From: Allorhizobium undicola ORS 992 = ATCC 700741
GTDB lineage: Bacteria > Pseudomonadota > Alphaproteobacteria > Rhizobiales > Rhizobiaceae
Direction of reading: 5' to 3'
Length of the DNA stretch: 64,000 bases
NCBI RefSeq assembly: GCF_000621665.1
Contig: NZ_JHXQ01000008.1
Location: 98,035-162,034 of the forward strand
Made by a program: the position numbers and the translations under genes. The notes under the pieces are model-generated. The model did not search any database. It was given only the letters and a program-made list of their open reading frames with translations, and was not told the origin of the DNA. Positions 8,562-17,952 of this stretch are shown here, piece by piece. Positions within the stretch are counted from its first letter, which is position 1. Every line of letters starts with the position of its first letter.

Positions 8562-8676
8562 GCGGGCTTTCCTTTTTCGCTTTCCCACGGAAAACCGCTT
8601 CACACTTTTCCTGGAAATGCGGGCTTTCTTTTTTCGCTTTCCTACGGAAAACCGCTTCACACTTTTCCTGGAAATG
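8562..8676 (+). repeat. Tandem 57-bp repeat in front of lepA (2 copies)
   Basis: Units begin GCGGGCTTTC at 8562 and 8619 and each contains GGAAAACCGCTTCACACTTTTCC, the inverted form of the REP-like element at 3846. The second unit ends 17 bp before the lepA ATG, so it must form most of the lepA leader. It creates an open frame in phase with lepA (from 8534) that is not real protein. Confidence 0.85.
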
Positions 8677-8692
8677 CTCTATATGCCCAATC

Positions 8693-10513
8693 ATGAGCAC
8701 ACAAAATCGCACGCCGCTTGACCATATCCGCAATTTTTCCATCGTGGCCCATATCGACCACGGGAAATCGACGCTGGCCGATCGCCTGATTCAGACATGC
8801 GGCGGCCTGGCCGAGCGTGAGATGAGCGAGCAGGTGCTTGATAGCATGGATATCGAGCGCGAGCGCGGCATCACCATCAAGGCCCAGACCGTGCGTCTGC
8901 ACTATAAGGCCAATGATGGCGACACTTATGTGCTGAACCTCATCGATACGCCCGGCCATGTTGACTTTGCCTATGAAGTGTCGCGCTCGCTTTCAGCTTG
9001 CGAAGGCTCGCTTCTGGTGGTGGATGCCTCGCAGGGCGTGGAAGCGCAGACGCTGGCTAATGTCTATCAGGCTATCGACAACAATCACGAGTTGGTGACG
9101 GTCCTCAACAAGGTGGATTTGCCCGCCGCCGAACCGGACCGGATCAAGGAGCAGATCGAAGAGGTCATCGGCATCGATGCCTCGGACGCGGTGCTGATTT
9201 CGGCCAAGACCGGCCTCGGCATCCCGGATGTGCTGGAAGCCATCGTGCAGAAGTTGCCCGCTCCGAAGACCGGCGATGAGAAAGCCCCCTTGAAGGCCCT
9301 TCTCGTCGATAGCTGGTACGATACCTATCTCGGCGTCATGGTTCTGGTGCGCGTCATCGACGGCGTGCTGTCCAAGGGCCAGCAGATCCGCATGATGGGC
9401 ACCGGCGCCCGTTACGGTGTGGAGCGCGTCGGCATTCTCACGCCGAAAATGGTCAATGTCGATAGCCTGGGCCCCGGCGAAATCGGTTTCATCACCGCCT
9501 CCATCAAGGAAGTGGCCGATACGCGCGTCGGCGATACCATTACCGATGACAAGCGCCCGACGGAAAAGGCGCTGCCCGGCTTCAAGCCTGCCCAGCCCGT
9601 GGTGTTCTGCGGCCTGTTCCCCGTCGATGCCGCCGATTTCGAGGATTTGCGCGCCGCCATGGGCAAGCTGCGCCTCAACGACGCCAGCTTCTCCTTCGAG
9701 ATGGAATCGTCTGCCGCGCTCGGCTTCGGCTTCCGTTGCGGCTTCCTTGGTCTTCTGCATCTGGAAATCATTCAGGAGCGGCTGGAGCGGGAGTTCAATC
9801 TCGATCTCGTCGCCACCGCGCCCTCCGTCGTCTATCAGATGACCCTCACCGACGGCACGGAAAAAGAACTGCACAACCCCGCCGACATGCCCGACGTGGT
9901 GAAGATCGAGGAAATCCGCGAGCCCTGGATCAAGGCCACGATCATGACGCCGGATGAATATCTCGGTGGCATTCTCAAGCTCTGCCAGGACCGCCGCGGC
10001 ATCCAGACGGAACTGACCTATGTCGGCAATCGCGCGATGATTACCTATGAGCTGCCGCTCAACGAGGTGGTCTTCGACTTTTATGACCGCCTGAAGTCGA
10101 TTTCCAAGGGCTATGCCTCCTTCGACTACAACATCATGGATTACCGCGAGGGCGATCTCGTCAAGATGTCGATCCTCGTCAACGGCGATCCGGTGGATGC
10201 GCTGTCCATGCTTGTTCACCGCTCCGCAGCCGACCGCCGTGGCCGTGGCATGTGCGAAAAGCTGAAGGAACTGATTCCGCCGCACATGTTCCAGATCCCG
10301 ATCCAGGCGGCCATCGGCGGCAAGGTCATTGCGCGCGAAACCGTGCGCGCCCTGCGCAAGGACGTGACCGCCAAGTGCTATGGCGGTGACGCCACCCGCA
10401 AGCGCAAGCTGCTGGACAAGCAGAAGGAAGGCAAGAAGCGGATGCGTCAATTCGGCAAGGTGGAGATCCCGCAGGAAGCCTTCATCGCCGCATTGAAGAT
10501 GAACGACGAATAA
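8693..10513 (+). CDS. lepA: Elongation factor 4 (LepA), ribosome back-translocase GTPase
   Basis: The 606-residue protein has all GTPase motifs: AHIDHGKST (G1), RGITIK (G2), DTPGHVDF (G3), NKVDLP (G4) and SAKTG (G5). Domain II, the EF-G-like domains III and V, and the LepA-specific C-terminal basic domain ([28 protein letters not shown]) follow. It acts on elongating ribosomes and assists translation under stress. The chosen start [22 protein letters not shown] fits the family. The in-frame extension to 8534 is the translated tandem repeat and should not be included. Confidence 0.98.
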   Translation: MSTQNRTPLDHIRNFSIVAHIDHGKSTLADRLIQTCGGLAEREMSEQVLDSMDIERERGITIKAQTVRLHYKANDGDTYVLNLIDTPGHVDFAYEVSRSLSACEGSLLVVDASQGVEAQTLANVYQAIDNNHELVTVLNKVDLPAAEPDRIKEQIEEVIGIDASDAVLISAKTGLGIPDVLEAIVQKLPAPKTGDEKAPLKALLVDSWYDTYLGVMVLVRVIDGVLSKGQQIRMMGTGARYGVERVGILTPKMVNVDSLGPGEIGFITASIKEVADTRVGDTITDDKRPTEKALPGFKPAQPVVFCGLFPVDAADFEDLRAAMGKLRLNDASFSFEMESSAALGFGFRCGFLGLLHLEIIQERLEREFNLDLVATAPSVVYQMTLTDGTEKELHNPADMPDVVKIEEIREPWIKATIMTPDEYLGGILKLCQDRRGIQTELTYVGNRAMITYELPLNEVVFDFYDRLKSISKGYASFDYNIMDYREGDLVKMSILVNGDPVDALSMLVHRSAADRRGRGMCEKLKELIPPHMFQIPIQAAIGGKVIARETVRALRKDVTAKCYGGDATRKRKLLDKQKEGKKRMRQFGKVEIPQEAFIAALKMNDE

Positions 10514-10546
10514 CACCAAGGGTCATTGAAAATAACCCCTGGTAAT
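10513..10546 (+). repeat. Short palindromic repeat after lepA
   Basis: CACCAAGGGTCATTG.. / ..AATAACCCCTGGT forms an imperfect hairpin straight after the lepA stop and resembles the element at 6667-6700. Between here and 10756 there is REP-like degenerate sequence and no gene. Confidence 0.5.
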
Positions 10547-10756
10547 CCCCCTTCGAATAACTCAAGCCTCTGCGGCAGGTGAGATATTCATTCCTTCAAG
10601 GTGAGGATGCGTTCGCATCTTCGAGCCTTGGTATAATCCGCCGCGATGACGATCCAGTCAGCGTGATCCACGTTCGGAAATGCGGGAACCTAAAAGCTTG
10701 GAGCCTGTCCCGTGAAGCACTTCACCGGACAGGCTCTGAAAGCCCCTCGATTGCTC

Positions 10757-10862
10757 TACAGCGCCGTGCGTTTTATCAAACGCACAAAGGACGCTGTAAC
10801 ACTTTAAATCTGCTGCATAATTTTCACCTTAAATCGATTCCGATTTAAGGAATTATGCAGCA
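10757..10862 (-). repeat. Bru-RS-type palindromic repeat, copy 2 (minus orientation)
   Basis: Reverse of copy 1: TACAGCGCCGTGCGTTTTATC at one end and TTAAGGAATTATGCAG at the other. It abuts the 3' end of the thioesterase gene (stop at 10867-10869). Confidence 0.87.
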
Positions 10863-10866
10863 GATC

Positions 10867-11364
10867 TCAGTCTGCCGCGCTCGGGCTCTTGAGTTCGGCA
10901 TGGCGCGCTTCGATCTCCTGACGCAATGCGCGTCTTGCCTGCGCTGCCTGGGCGCGTCGCTGCTTGGCGGCGGTGTCCAGAATCAATTCCGGAACGGCGA
11001 TGGGCTTGCCCGCCTCATCCACCGCCACCATGGTGAAATAACAGCTATTGGTGTGGCGCCTTGCGCCGGTGCGAATATCTTCCGCCTCGACGCGAATGCC
11101 AATTTCCATTGACGTCCGTCCGGCATGGTTGACGCTGGCGCGGAAGGTGACAAGTTCACCCACATGGATCGGCTGCCGGAACATCACCTGATCGACGGAA
11201 AGCGTTACGGCGTAATGCTGCGAAAATCGGGAGGCGCAGGAATAGGCCACGCGGTCCAATATGTTCAACAGCGCGCCGCCATGAACCTTCCCGGAGAAAT
11301 TCGCCATGTCAGGTGTCATCAACACCACCATTTCGAGCTGGCTGGGGTCATGAGCGCGGTCCAT
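10867..11364 (-). CDS. Acyl-CoA thioesterase, YciA-like hotdog fold
   Basis: A 165-residue hotdog protein. The motif FSGKVHGGALLNILDRVAY contains the conserved HGG and Asp of the YciA/BACH acyl-CoA thioesterase family, and VDQVMFRQPIHVGELVTF and ARRHTNSCYFTMVAVD are family core strands. It hydrolyses acyl-CoA in the cytoplasm. The start was set at ATG 11364 (MDRAHDPS) because GGAAAGGA lies 7 nt upstream; an upstream in-frame start at 11388 lacks a good site. The C-terminal tail is rich in Ala and Arg (QAAQARRALRQEIEARH), probably a helix. Confidence 0.9.
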   Translation of the reverse strand: MDRAHDPSQLEMVVLMTPDMANFSGKVHGGALLNILDRVAYSCASRFSQHYAVTLSVDQVMFRQPIHVGELVTFRASVNHAGRTSMEIGIRVEAEDIRTGARRHTNSCYFTMVAVDEAGKPIAVPELILDTAAKQRRAQAAQARRALRQEIEARHAELKSPSAAD

Positions 11365-11388
11365 CTGCCATCCTTTCCGGGAATTCAA

Positions 11389-11975
11389 AGCGGGTTTACC
11401 GGCTTATACATCCCATGTGATGAGAAATTGCAAACCGCTATCGGGAAAGTCTGAACGATCGGAGTAAGCACAGAGAGTAAGCTTCACTCTTCACAGCCCG
11501 CCGCCTGTAAAGACAGACATGTCCGGTGGATACGCATCGCGTTTGCTTTTACGCAATTCCTGACCAAAAACCGGTCTCCACGTTTACTGAACATGCTTTT
11601 GCGTGATTCTATCAAGCACACGACGCTGTCAGAAATTATGCAGTAGACCCGGACTTTTTCCGGGATTGCGTGGCGGAATAGTTTCGCTAACTTGTCTGTG
11701 AAAGCTTCAGTTGGCCCGTGAAACACGGATGCGCATTCTGTTGGAGGACAGCGATCGTGCATCCGTGTTTCCGGAGAGCGGACAAAGCTTCAAACCCACA
11801 ATACAAAACTTGAAATGCCGCGCGATTTCCAGAGCATAATCCGACCGGAGTGAAACGAGGATCGGCAAGATTATACTTCAAAAAGAAAGTTTTAGAGCGC
11901 TGATCTGATTCAATCAGATCGAAATGCGCTCTTAAACCACGCGGCACGGTTCGAGTCACTCAGGGCGAGAAGAGG
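11389..11975. other. Intergenic region with degenerate repeats, no gene seen
   Basis: It holds a REP-like element near 11548-11600, a partial Bru-RS remnant near 11611-11650 (ACGACGCTGT .. AAATTATGCAGTAGA) and the 11832-11920 repeat. Short open frames here are low in coding character. Confidence 0.6.
11832..11920 (-). repeat. ~90-bp dispersed repeat, copy 1 (inverse of 63008-63097)
   Basis: Read on the minus strand it runs from GATCTGATTGAATCAGATC through CGATCCTCGTTTCACTCCGG to GGATTATGCTCT. The plus-strand sequence at 63008-63097 is closely similar throughout. A fragment (GATCTGATTCAATCAGATCG) is at 17767-17787. Confidence 0.8.
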
Positions 11976-12782
11976 TCAGTCCGCATCCGAATTCAGCAAG
12001 ACCTCGAGCGTCGGCAGCGAGGTGATGTTGTAGCCGCCATCGACGTAATGCACCTCGCCCGTCACGCCTGCCGAAAGGTCGGACAGCAGATAGAGCGCGG
12101 AGCCGCCAATGTCGCTGATGGTCGGCGTGCGACGCAGCGGTGCGTTCTTCTGGTTCCAGGTGAAGATGGCGCGGGCATCGGAAATTCCGGCTCCCGCCAG
12201 CGTCCGCACCGGTCCAGCCGAAATCGCATTGACCCGGATACCGCGCGGACCGTAATCGGCTGCGAGATAGCGCATGGAGGATTCGAGCGCAGCCTTGGCG
12301 ACACCCATGACGTTGTAATTCGGAATGACCCGCATGGAGCCGCCATAGGTCAGCGTCAGCACCGAGCCGCCGTCATTCATCAGCTCTGCCGCGCGCTTGG
12401 TGATTTCCGTGAACGAGAAGCAGGAAATGACCATGGTACGGGTGAAATTGTCCCGCGTGGTCTCGGCATAAAGGCCCTTCAGCTCGTTCTTGTCGGAAAA
12501 GCCAATGGCGTGGACCACGAAATCCAGAGAGCCCCACCGCTCCTTGATCGCAGCAAAGGTAGCGTCTACCGAAGCCAGATCCTCGACGTCACAGGGCACC
12601 ACGAAATCAGACCCGACCTCGGCCGCAAGCGGCTTTACCCGCTTGCCCAGCGCTTCGCCCTGATAGGTGAAGGCGAGTTCAGCGCCCGCATCGGCAAGGG
12701 CCTTTGAAATTCCCCAGGCGATGGAGTGATTGTTCGCGACCCCCATGATGAGGCCGCGCTTTCCTTGCATGGAAACGACCAT
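11976..12782 (-). CDS. fabI: Enoyl-[acyl-carrier-protein] reductase (NADH)
   Basis: A 268-residue short-chain reductase of the FabI type. The N-terminal cofactor motif is GKRGLIMGVANNHSIAWGI, typical of FabI rather than ordinary SDR. The catalytic Tyr-x6-Lys is in NYNVMGVAKA (about residues 159-166), and AISAGPVRTLAGAGI follows. It reduces trans-2-enoyl-ACP in the last step of fatty acid elongation. It starts 6 bp after the fabB stop, making fabA-fabB-fabI an evident operon. A second in-frame ATG at 12770 is possible. Confidence 0.95.
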   Translation of the reverse strand: MVVSMQGKRGLIMGVANNHSIAWGISKALADAGAELAFTYQGEALGKRVKPLAAEVGSDFVVPCDVEDLASVDATFAAIKERWGSLDFVVHAIGFSDKNELKGLYAETTRDNFTRTMVISCFSFTEITKRAAELMNDGGSVLTLTYGGSMRVIPNYNVMGVAKAALESSMRYLAADYGPRGIRVNAISAGPVRTLAGAGISDARAIFTWNQKNAPLRRTPTISDIGGSALYLLSDLSAGVTGEVHYVDGGYNITSLPTLEVLLNSDAD

Positions 12783-12788
12783 GGAATT

Positions 12789-14012
12789 TTATCCGTTGTA
12801 GCGCTGGAAAACCAGCGTGGCGTTCGTACCGCCAAAGCCGAAGGAATTGGACAGGACGGTATCGATCCTGGCATTGTCGATGCGGCTGCGCACGACCGGA
12901 ACGCCCTCGAATTCGGGATCGAGTTCCGTGATATGCGCGCTTTCACCGATAAAGCCCGCCTGCATCATCAGCAGACCGTAGATCGATTCCTGCACGCCGG
13001 CCGCACCGAGCGAGTGACCCGTGAGCGACTTGGTAGACTGGATATGCGGGATCCTGTCGCCGAAAACCGCGCGGATCGCGCCGATTTCCTTGCTATCGCC
13101 AACGGGCGTCGATGTGCCATGCGTGTTGATGTAGTCCACGTCGCCCTTTACGGTCGAAAGCGCCTGGCGCATACAGCGGATGGCACCTTCGCCGGACGGG
13201 GCAACCATGTCATAGCCGTCGGACGTCGCGCCATAGCCGACGACTTCGGCATAGATTTTCGCCCCGCGCGCCTTGGCATGTTCCAGCTCTTCCAGAACCA
13301 GAACCCCTGCGCCACCGGCAATCACGAAGCCGTCGCGATTTACATCATAGGCGCGCGACGCCGAAGAGGGCGTGTCGTTATACTTGGTGCTCATCGCGCC
13401 CATGGCGTCGAAGAGGTCGGACATGGTCCAGTCGAGATCCTCGTGACCGCCTGCAAACATCATGTCCTGCTTGCCCCACTGGATCATTTCCACGGCATTG
13501 CCGATGCAATGGGCAGAGGTGGAGCAGGCCGACGAGATGGAATAGTTGACGCCGTGCAGCTTGAACCAGGTGGCCAGCGTGGCGGACGCCGTGGACGACA
13601 TGGCCTTCGGTACGGCAAAGGGGCCAATGCGCTTCGGGCTATTGTTCTGGCGCACGATGTCGGCGGCCTCGACGATCTGCTTTGTGGAAGCACCGCCCGA
13701 TCCCATGATGATGCCGACACGCTCGTTGGCGGCATAATCCTTCTCTTCAAGTCCGGCATCGGCGATGGCCTGCTTCATGGCCACGTGGTTCCAGGCGCCG
13801 CCTTCGGAAAGGAAACGCATGGCGCGGCGATCGACCAGTTCCGTCGGGTCGAGCGAGGGCCGGCCCCAGACCTGGCATTTGAAGCCGTGTTCGGCGAAAT
13901 CCGGCGACGCGGTGATGCCGGATTTGGCATGACGCAGCGATTCAGTGACTTCAGCCGCGTCGCTGCCAATGGAGGACACGATGCCAAGACCTGTTACGAC
14001 AACCCGTCTCAT
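12789..14012 (-). CDS. fabB: Beta-ketoacyl-ACP synthase I
   Basis: The 407-residue condensing enzyme has the active-site Cys in [12 protein letters not shown] (about 163) and the two histidines in [10 protein letters not shown] and [11 protein letters not shown] (Cys-His-His triad). FabB-type synthases elongate cis-3-enoyl-ACP and so are required for unsaturated fatty acids, matching fabA just upstream. GGT.. AAAGG lies before the ATG at 14012. It lies between fabA (36 bp upstream) and fabI (6 bp downstream). Confidence 0.96.
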   Translation of the reverse strand: MRRVVVTGLGIVSSIGSDAAEVTESLRHAKSGITASPDFAEHGFKCQVWGRPSLDPTELVDRRAMRFLSEGGAWNHVAMKQAIADAGLEEKDYAANERVGIIMGSGGASTKQIVEAADIVRQNNSPKRIGPFAVPKAMSSTASATLATWFKLHGVNYSISSACSTSAHCIGNAVEMIQWGKQDMMFAGGHEDLDWTMSDLFDAMGAMSTKYNDTPSSASRAYDVNRDGFVIAGGAGVLVLEELEHAKARGAKIYAEVVGYGATSDGYDMVAPSGEGAIRCMRQALSTVKGDVDYINTHGTSTPVGDSKEIGAIRAVFGDRIPHIQSTKSLTGHSLGAAGVQESIYGLLMMQAGFIGESAHITELDPEFEGVPVVRSRIDNARIDTVLSNSFGFGGTNATLVFQRYNG

Positions 14013-14048
14013 AGTAATCGACCTTTGTTCTGACCTGGAATAAGCGTT

Positions 14049-14564
14049 TTACTCTGGCTTTTGCTGGAAAAGCCCGACGCGCAGATCGCTTGCCTTGTAA
14101 ATAACTTCGCCATCCGCCTTCATCCAGCCATCGGCAATGCCCAGCACCAGACGGCCGCGCATGACGCGCTTGAAATCGATGCCATATTCGACAAGCTTGG
14201 TGGAGGGCGTGACCATGCCGGTAAACTTCACCTCACCGGTGGAGATGGCGCGGCCCTTGCCGGGCTCACCCAGCCAGCCGAGGAAAAAGCCCGTCAGCTG
14301 CCACATGGCGTCGAGACCAAGGCAGCCCGGCATGACGGGATCGCCGAGGAAGTGGCAGGGAAAGAACCACAGGTCCGGCTTGATGTCGAATTCGGCGCGA
14401 ATGAAGCCCTTGTCATGCGGGCCGCCGGTTTCGGAAATCTCGGTGATGCGATCGAACATCAGCATGGGCGGCATGGGCAGCTGGGCATTGCCTTGCCCGA
14501 ACATCTCGCCGCGTGCGCAGGTGAGGATTTCCTCGTAGTTGTAGCTGGACTGTCTTTGGCTCAT
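14049..14564 (-). CDS. fabA: 3-hydroxydecanoyl-ACP dehydratase/isomerase
   Basis: A 171-residue FabA with the catalytic His in [20 protein letters not shown], which also contains the paired Asp. The enzyme dehydrates 3-hydroxydecanoyl-ACP and isomerises the product to the cis-3 form, starting unsaturated fatty acid synthesis. The start [14 protein letters not shown] at 14564 is the usual rhizobial start; an in-frame ATG at 14585 would add seven residues. It heads the fabA-fabB-fabI operon and is divergent from irr. Confidence 0.95.
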   Translation of the reverse strand: MSQRQSSYNYEEILTCARGEMFGQGNAQLPMPPMLMFDRITEISETGGPHDKGFIRAEFDIKPDLWFFPCHFLGDPVMPGCLGLDAMWQLTGFFLGWLGEPGKGRAISTGEVKFTGMVTPSTKLVEYGIDFKRVMRGRLVLGIADGWMKADGEVIYKASDLRVGLFQQKPE

Positions 14565-14873
14565 CGAACTTTCAATTCTCCCCATCAGGCTCGTGGGTAA
14601 AGGAGACTTAAATCAATATCGCGGCAAAGAGAAGCCGACAGTCTTAAACCTGTCTGCACCCGCTGAATGCGGGCGCGCCACTTTCGCCACGCGCTGTTCG
14701 TCGCATTACAGGAACCATACCGCCATCACCAGAGGCAAAATGGTCTCAAACATCAAATCCAGAGGCTTTCTCTAGGTCATATGCCCTCGGGGCCTATTGA
14801 AACTCGATTGCGCAACAGATATATCGGTTGTGTGGTATCAGGTTTTCAAGAGTAAGCACGGAGATCGTGGCAA

Positions 14874-15293
14874 ATGATGGCGCAAGCCGGCAGGGATGTG
14901 GAAGACAAGCTCAGACGTTCGGGTCTTCGCCCGACACGGCAGAGAATTGCGCTTGCCAGCCTGCTCTTTGCCAAGGGAGACCGGCACCTTACGGTTGAAG
15001 AGCTGCACGAAGAAGCGCTCGAGGCTGATTTTCCAGTCTCTCTCGCCACGGTCTACAATACCCTTCATCAGTTCACGGAAGCGGGCATGATCCGCGTTCT
15101 GGCGGTGGAAGGTTCGCGCACCTATTTCGACACCAACGTCTCCGACCACCATCATTTCTTCGTGGAAGGCAAGAACGAGGTGCTGGACATTCCGGTCAAC
15201 AATATCTCCATCGGCAACCTGCCGGAGCCGCCGGAAGGCATGGAAATCGCCCATGTGGACGTGGTGATCCGCCTGCGTGAAAAGCGGAACTGA
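14874..15293 (+). CDS. irr: Iron response regulator Irr (Fur family)
   Basis: A 139-residue Fur-family repressor. The winged helix includes LRRSGLRPTRQRIALASLL and FPVSLATVYNTLHQFTEAGMI; the metal/heme-binding HHH motif is in SDHHHFFVEG (about residues 93-99). Irr senses heme and iron status and represses or activates iron genes in rhizobia and Brucella. The heme regulatory GCPWH motif of Bradyrhizobium is absent, as is usual in Brucella-type Irr. It is divergent from fabA with a 309-bp gap; GGAG lies 12 nt before the start. The Irr assignment rests on the HHH motif and on this conserved rhizobial synteny. Confidence 0.93.
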   Translation: MMAQAGRDVEDKLRRSGLRPTRQRIALASLLFAKGDRHLTVEELHEEALEADFPVSLATVYNTLHQFTEAGMIRVLAVEGSRTYFDTNVSDHHHFFVEGKNEVLDIPVNNISIGNLPEPPEGMEIAHVDVVIRLREKRN

Positions 15294-15426
15294 CCGCCTA
15301 CCCCGCTCATTGCCGGGAAATCAGATATTTTTTGCGGGTTTGAAAAGGTGTCGTCCCTGAGGCGATTCTTTCCGTGCTGAAATGCGGCAGAGCCCTGCAT
15401 ATCTGCCTTACGCATGTCTCTGCAAA

Positions 15427-15456
15427 GCAAAAACGGCACGTGGTGTTCGTGCCGTT
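15427..15456 (-). terminator. Rho-independent terminator for ftsZ2
   Basis: On the minus strand AACGGCACG (15456-15448) pairs with CGTGCCGTT (15440-15432), followed by a T-rich run. It begins about 29 bp beyond the ftsZ2 stop. Confidence 0.75.
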
Positions 15457-15484
15457 CGGAGATTTCTTGCGGCTTCGCTCAAGA

Positions 15485-16459
15485 TCACCCTTGCGGGTTT
15501 TCACCCAATCCCGTGGCGACGACCGAGACGCGGAAAGTGCCGTCGAGTTCCTGGTCGAAGATGGCGCCCACCACAATGTCGGCTTCATCATAGACTTCAT
15601 CGCGAATGCGCGTCGCAGCCTCGTCCACTTCGAAGAGCGTCATGTCCATGCCGCCGGAAATGGAGATCAGCACACCGCGGGCGCCGCGCATGGAAACTTC
15701 GTCCAGGAGCGGGTTGGCGATGGCTGCTTCCGCCGCCTTCATGGCGCGGCCGTCGCCGGTGGCTTCGCCCGTTCCCATCATGGCGCGGCCCATGCCCTTC
15801 ATCACCGATTTCACGTCGGCGAAATCGAGATTGATGAGGCCTTCCTTGACGATCAGGTCGGTGATGCAGGACACGCCCGAGAACAGCACCTTGTCAGCGA
15901 TGACGAAAGCGTCGGAGAAGGTCGTCTTGGCATCGGCAATGCGGAAAAGGTTCTGGTTGGGAATGACGATAACCGTATCGGCGGCCTCGCGCAGCTTTTC
16001 AATGCCCTCTTCCGCCGACATCATCCGGCGGCGGCCCTCGAAGCTGAAAGGCTTGGTGACAACGCCAACCGTCAGAATGCCCGCTTCGCGCGCCGCCCGC
16101 GCAATAACGGGGGCCGCACCCGTGCCGGTGCCGCCGCCCATGCCCGCGGTGACGAAGCACATATGGGTGCCCGCAAGATGATCCATCACCTCGTGCAGGC
16201 TTTCCTCTGCCGCCATGCGGCCGGTTTCGGGAATGGAGCCGGCGCCTAGGCCCTGCGTCATCTCCGCGCCAAGCTGAATGAGGCGCGGCGCCTTGGACAT
16301 GGTCAGCGCCTGTGCATCGGTATTGGCGGCAATGAAGTCCACGCCTTCAAGGCCCTGCGTAATCATGTTGTTGACGGCATTGCCGCCGCCGCCGCCCACC
16401 CCGATCACGGTAATCTTCGGCCGCATTTCCTCGATTTGCGGTTTTCTGATTTCGATCAC
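15485..16459 (-). CDS. ftsZ2: Second FtsZ homologue, tailless (FtsZ2 type)
   Basis: From the GTG at 16459 (AAGGAG 6 nt upstream) the protein is 324 residues. The GTP-binding signature [15 protein letters not shown] and the T7-loop [15 protein letters not shown] are intact, so GTP binding and hydrolysis at subunit contacts should be possible. It ends at [10 protein letters not shown] with no linker and no C-terminal FtsA/ZipA-binding peptide, as in FtsZ2 of Sinorhizobium. The main cell-division ftsZ, normally next to ftsQA, is not here. An upstream ATG at 16618 lacks family support. The role is probably auxiliary. Confidence 0.9.
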   Translation of the reverse strand: MIEIRKPQIEEMRPKITVIGVGGGGGNAVNNMITQGLEGVDFIAANTDAQALTMSKAPRLIQLGAEMTQGLGAGSIPETGRMAAEESLHEVMDHLAGTHMCFVTAGMGGGTGTGAAPVIARAAREAGILTVGVVTKPFSFEGRRRMMSAEEGIEKLREAADTVIVIPNQNLFRIADAKTTFSDAFVIADKVLFSGVSCITDLIVKEGLINLDFADVKSVMKGMGRAMMGTGEATGDGRAMKAAEAAIANPLLDEVSMRGARGVLISISGGMDMTLFEVDEAATRIRDEVYDEADIVVGAIFDQELDGTFRVSVVATGLGENPQG

Positions 16460-16644
16460 GTCTGTCTCCTTGGGGTTCTGGCGCCACGAACCGGCGGCGC
16501 GAATCACACTTTCTCTTGCCACGGGAAAAAGGCCGTGAGTGGGGCAAGTTTCAAGAGCGTTGTTGATAAAAGCGCTTTTGCCTTGAGCGAAGGTGACTTT
16601 CCGGAGCCTTGACTCCACGATAGGATCAATGAAATGATCTTATA

Positions 16645-17223
16645 ATGGAAAATTCGCTTGATCATGACATCGCCCTTCGGCTGAAGCGGCTGCGAAAGGC
16701 CAGGCGGCTGACGCTGGAGGCGCTGGCTGAACAGTCAGGCGTCAGTCGCGCGATGATTTCCCGGATCGAGCGGGGCGAGGCAAGCCCGACGGCCGCGCTG
16801 CTGGCACGCCTTTGCTCGGCACTCGGCCAGTCTCTGTCTGTGTTCTTTGCCGATACCGGAGAGGCCCCGCCCTTGACGCGGCGCGCCGAGCAGCCGGTGT
16901 GGCGCGATCCTGAAAGCGGCTATCTGCGCCGTGCTGTCTCGCCCGGCCACTGCCGCGCCCGCATGGACCTTGTGGAAGTGGAGTTTCCGCCCGGTGCGAC
17001 CGTATCCTTCCCGCCGCCCAATCCCGGCCGCGGACAATGGCAATATCTCTGGCTGTTCGAGGGCTGCATGGAGTTGCAGGTGGCAGACGACCTGTTTCGC
17101 CTGGAGGCCGGAGATTGTCTTTACATGAATGTCGCCGATGTTCGGCGCTTTCATAATCCCGGTGCGCAGGTGGCGCGCTATGCAGTGGTGATCGATCTTG
17201 GTGGAGTTGGCAATGCAACATGA
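16645..17223 (+). CDS. XRE family regulator with C-terminal cupin
   Basis: A 192-residue protein. Residues ~10-65 are an XRE helix-turn-helix (LRKARRLTLEALAEQSGVSRAMISRIERGEASPTAALLARLCSALG, a near-perfect consensus) and ~110-185 a cupin sensor domain. The gene overlaps the following acetyltransferase gene by 11 bp, so the pair is co-expressed; the regulator may control the acetyltransferase or a shared substrate. It is divergent from ftsZ2 with a 185-bp gap. The inducer is unknown. Confidence 0.88.
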   Translation: MENSLDHDIALRLKRLRKARRLTLEALAEQSGVSRAMISRIERGEASPTAALLARLCSALGQSLSVFFADTGEAPPLTRRAEQPVWRDPESGYLRRAVSPGHCRARMDLVEVEFPPGATVSFPPPNPGRGQWQYLWLFEGCMELQVADDLFRLEAGDCLYMNVADVRRFHNPGAQVARYAVVIDLGGVGNAT

Positions 17224-17764
17224 CATTGAAATCATGACGCTCGGCGCAGAAGAATTGGAGAGCCATTTGCCGGCGCTTGCCGCGATCCTGCATGATTGCG
17301 TCACGGGCGGGGCATCGGTCGGCTTCATGCAGCCCTTCACCCTGGAGGAGGCAGGGGCTTACTGGCGGACGGTGCAGCGGGCCGTGGCCTGCGGCGAGAG
17401 CATCCTGCTTGTGGCGAGGCTGCGGGATGAGGTCGTCGGCACGGTGCAACTCGGCCTGTCCACGCCGCCCAACCAGCCGCATCGGGCCGATGTCAAGAAA
17501 CTGCTGGTCCACGGGGCCGCACGCGGAAAGGGCGTGGCGGGCCGATTGATGGCTGCGGTGGAAGCGGCGGCCATGCAGGCAGGCAAACGCCTGCTGGTGC
17601 TGGACACGGCCACCGGCGAGCCCGCCGAGGCTCTTTATGACCACTGGGGCTGGCATCGTGCCGGAGTGGTGCCGGATGACGCCCTGTTTCCCGATGGACG
17701 CTTCTGCTCGACCACAATCTTTTACAAGACGGTAGATCGGTTCGTTGAGTCACGAAAACAGTGA
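17213..17764 (+). CDS. GNAT family N-acetyltransferase
   Basis: A 183-residue GNAT protein with the acetyl-CoA-binding motif KKLLVHGAARGKGVAGRLMAAVEAAA (R/Q-x-x-G-x-G/A type) and a C-terminal ALYDHWGWHRAGVVPDDAL segment. It would transfer an acetyl group to an unknown amine. ATG 17213 was preferred because GGTGGAG lies 7 nt upstream; it sits inside the end of the XRE gene. A strong hairpin follows at 17800. Confidence 0.87.
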   Translation: MQHDIEIMTLGAEELESHLPALAAILHDCVTGGASVGFMQPFTLEEAGAYWRTVQRAVACGESILLVARLRDEVVGTVQLGLSTPPNQPHRADVKKLLVHGAARGKGVAGRLMAAVEAAAMQAGKRLLVLDTATGEPAEALYDHWGWHRAGVVPDDALFPDGRFCSTTIFYKTVDRFVESRKQ

Positions 17765-17799
17765 GGTGATCTGATTCAATCAGATCGAAAAGCGCAAAC

Positions 17800-17840
17800 T
17801 AGAGCCTTTCACTGTTTCACGGAAACGGTGAAAGGCTCTA
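17800..17840 (+). terminator. Long hairpin, probable terminator/repeat
   Basis: TAGAGCCTTTCAC (17800-17812) pairs with GTGAAAGGCTCTA (17828-17840), extended inward by GTTTC/GAAAC with a wobble pair. T-rich sequence follows downstream. It closes the XRE/GNAT unit. Confidence 0.6.
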
Positions 17841-17844
17841 ACTG

Positions 17845-17903
17845 TTTGTTTTTACGCATTTCCGGACGGAAAACCGGTTTCCACTTTTCCTGAAAATGCT
17901 CTA
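17845..17903 (-). repeat. REP-like intergenic element
   Basis: Contains CGCATTTCCGGACGG..AAACCGGTTTCC and ACTTTTCCTGAAAATGCTCTAG, the inverse of the 3846 repeat unit. A close copy is at 37519-37577. Confidence 0.75.
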
Positions 17904-17952
17904 GCCTCAATGAATGCCGTGACGATCCCAGACCTGAGAAAGGAAGCACCTG

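Noticed and set aside
8534..8692. N-terminal extension of LepA in frame
   Set aside because: The extension is translated from the tandem repeat and does not resemble any LepA; ATG 8693 fits the family.
8993..10519. Antisense open frame of 508 codons over lepA
   Set aside because: LepA motifs on the plus strand are complete, and the antisense product is low in structure and His/Asp-rich as expected of a shadow.
11484..11975. Short minus-strand ORFs in the fabI upstream region
   Set aside because: They are composed of repeat sequence and have poor ribosome sites; the products match no family.
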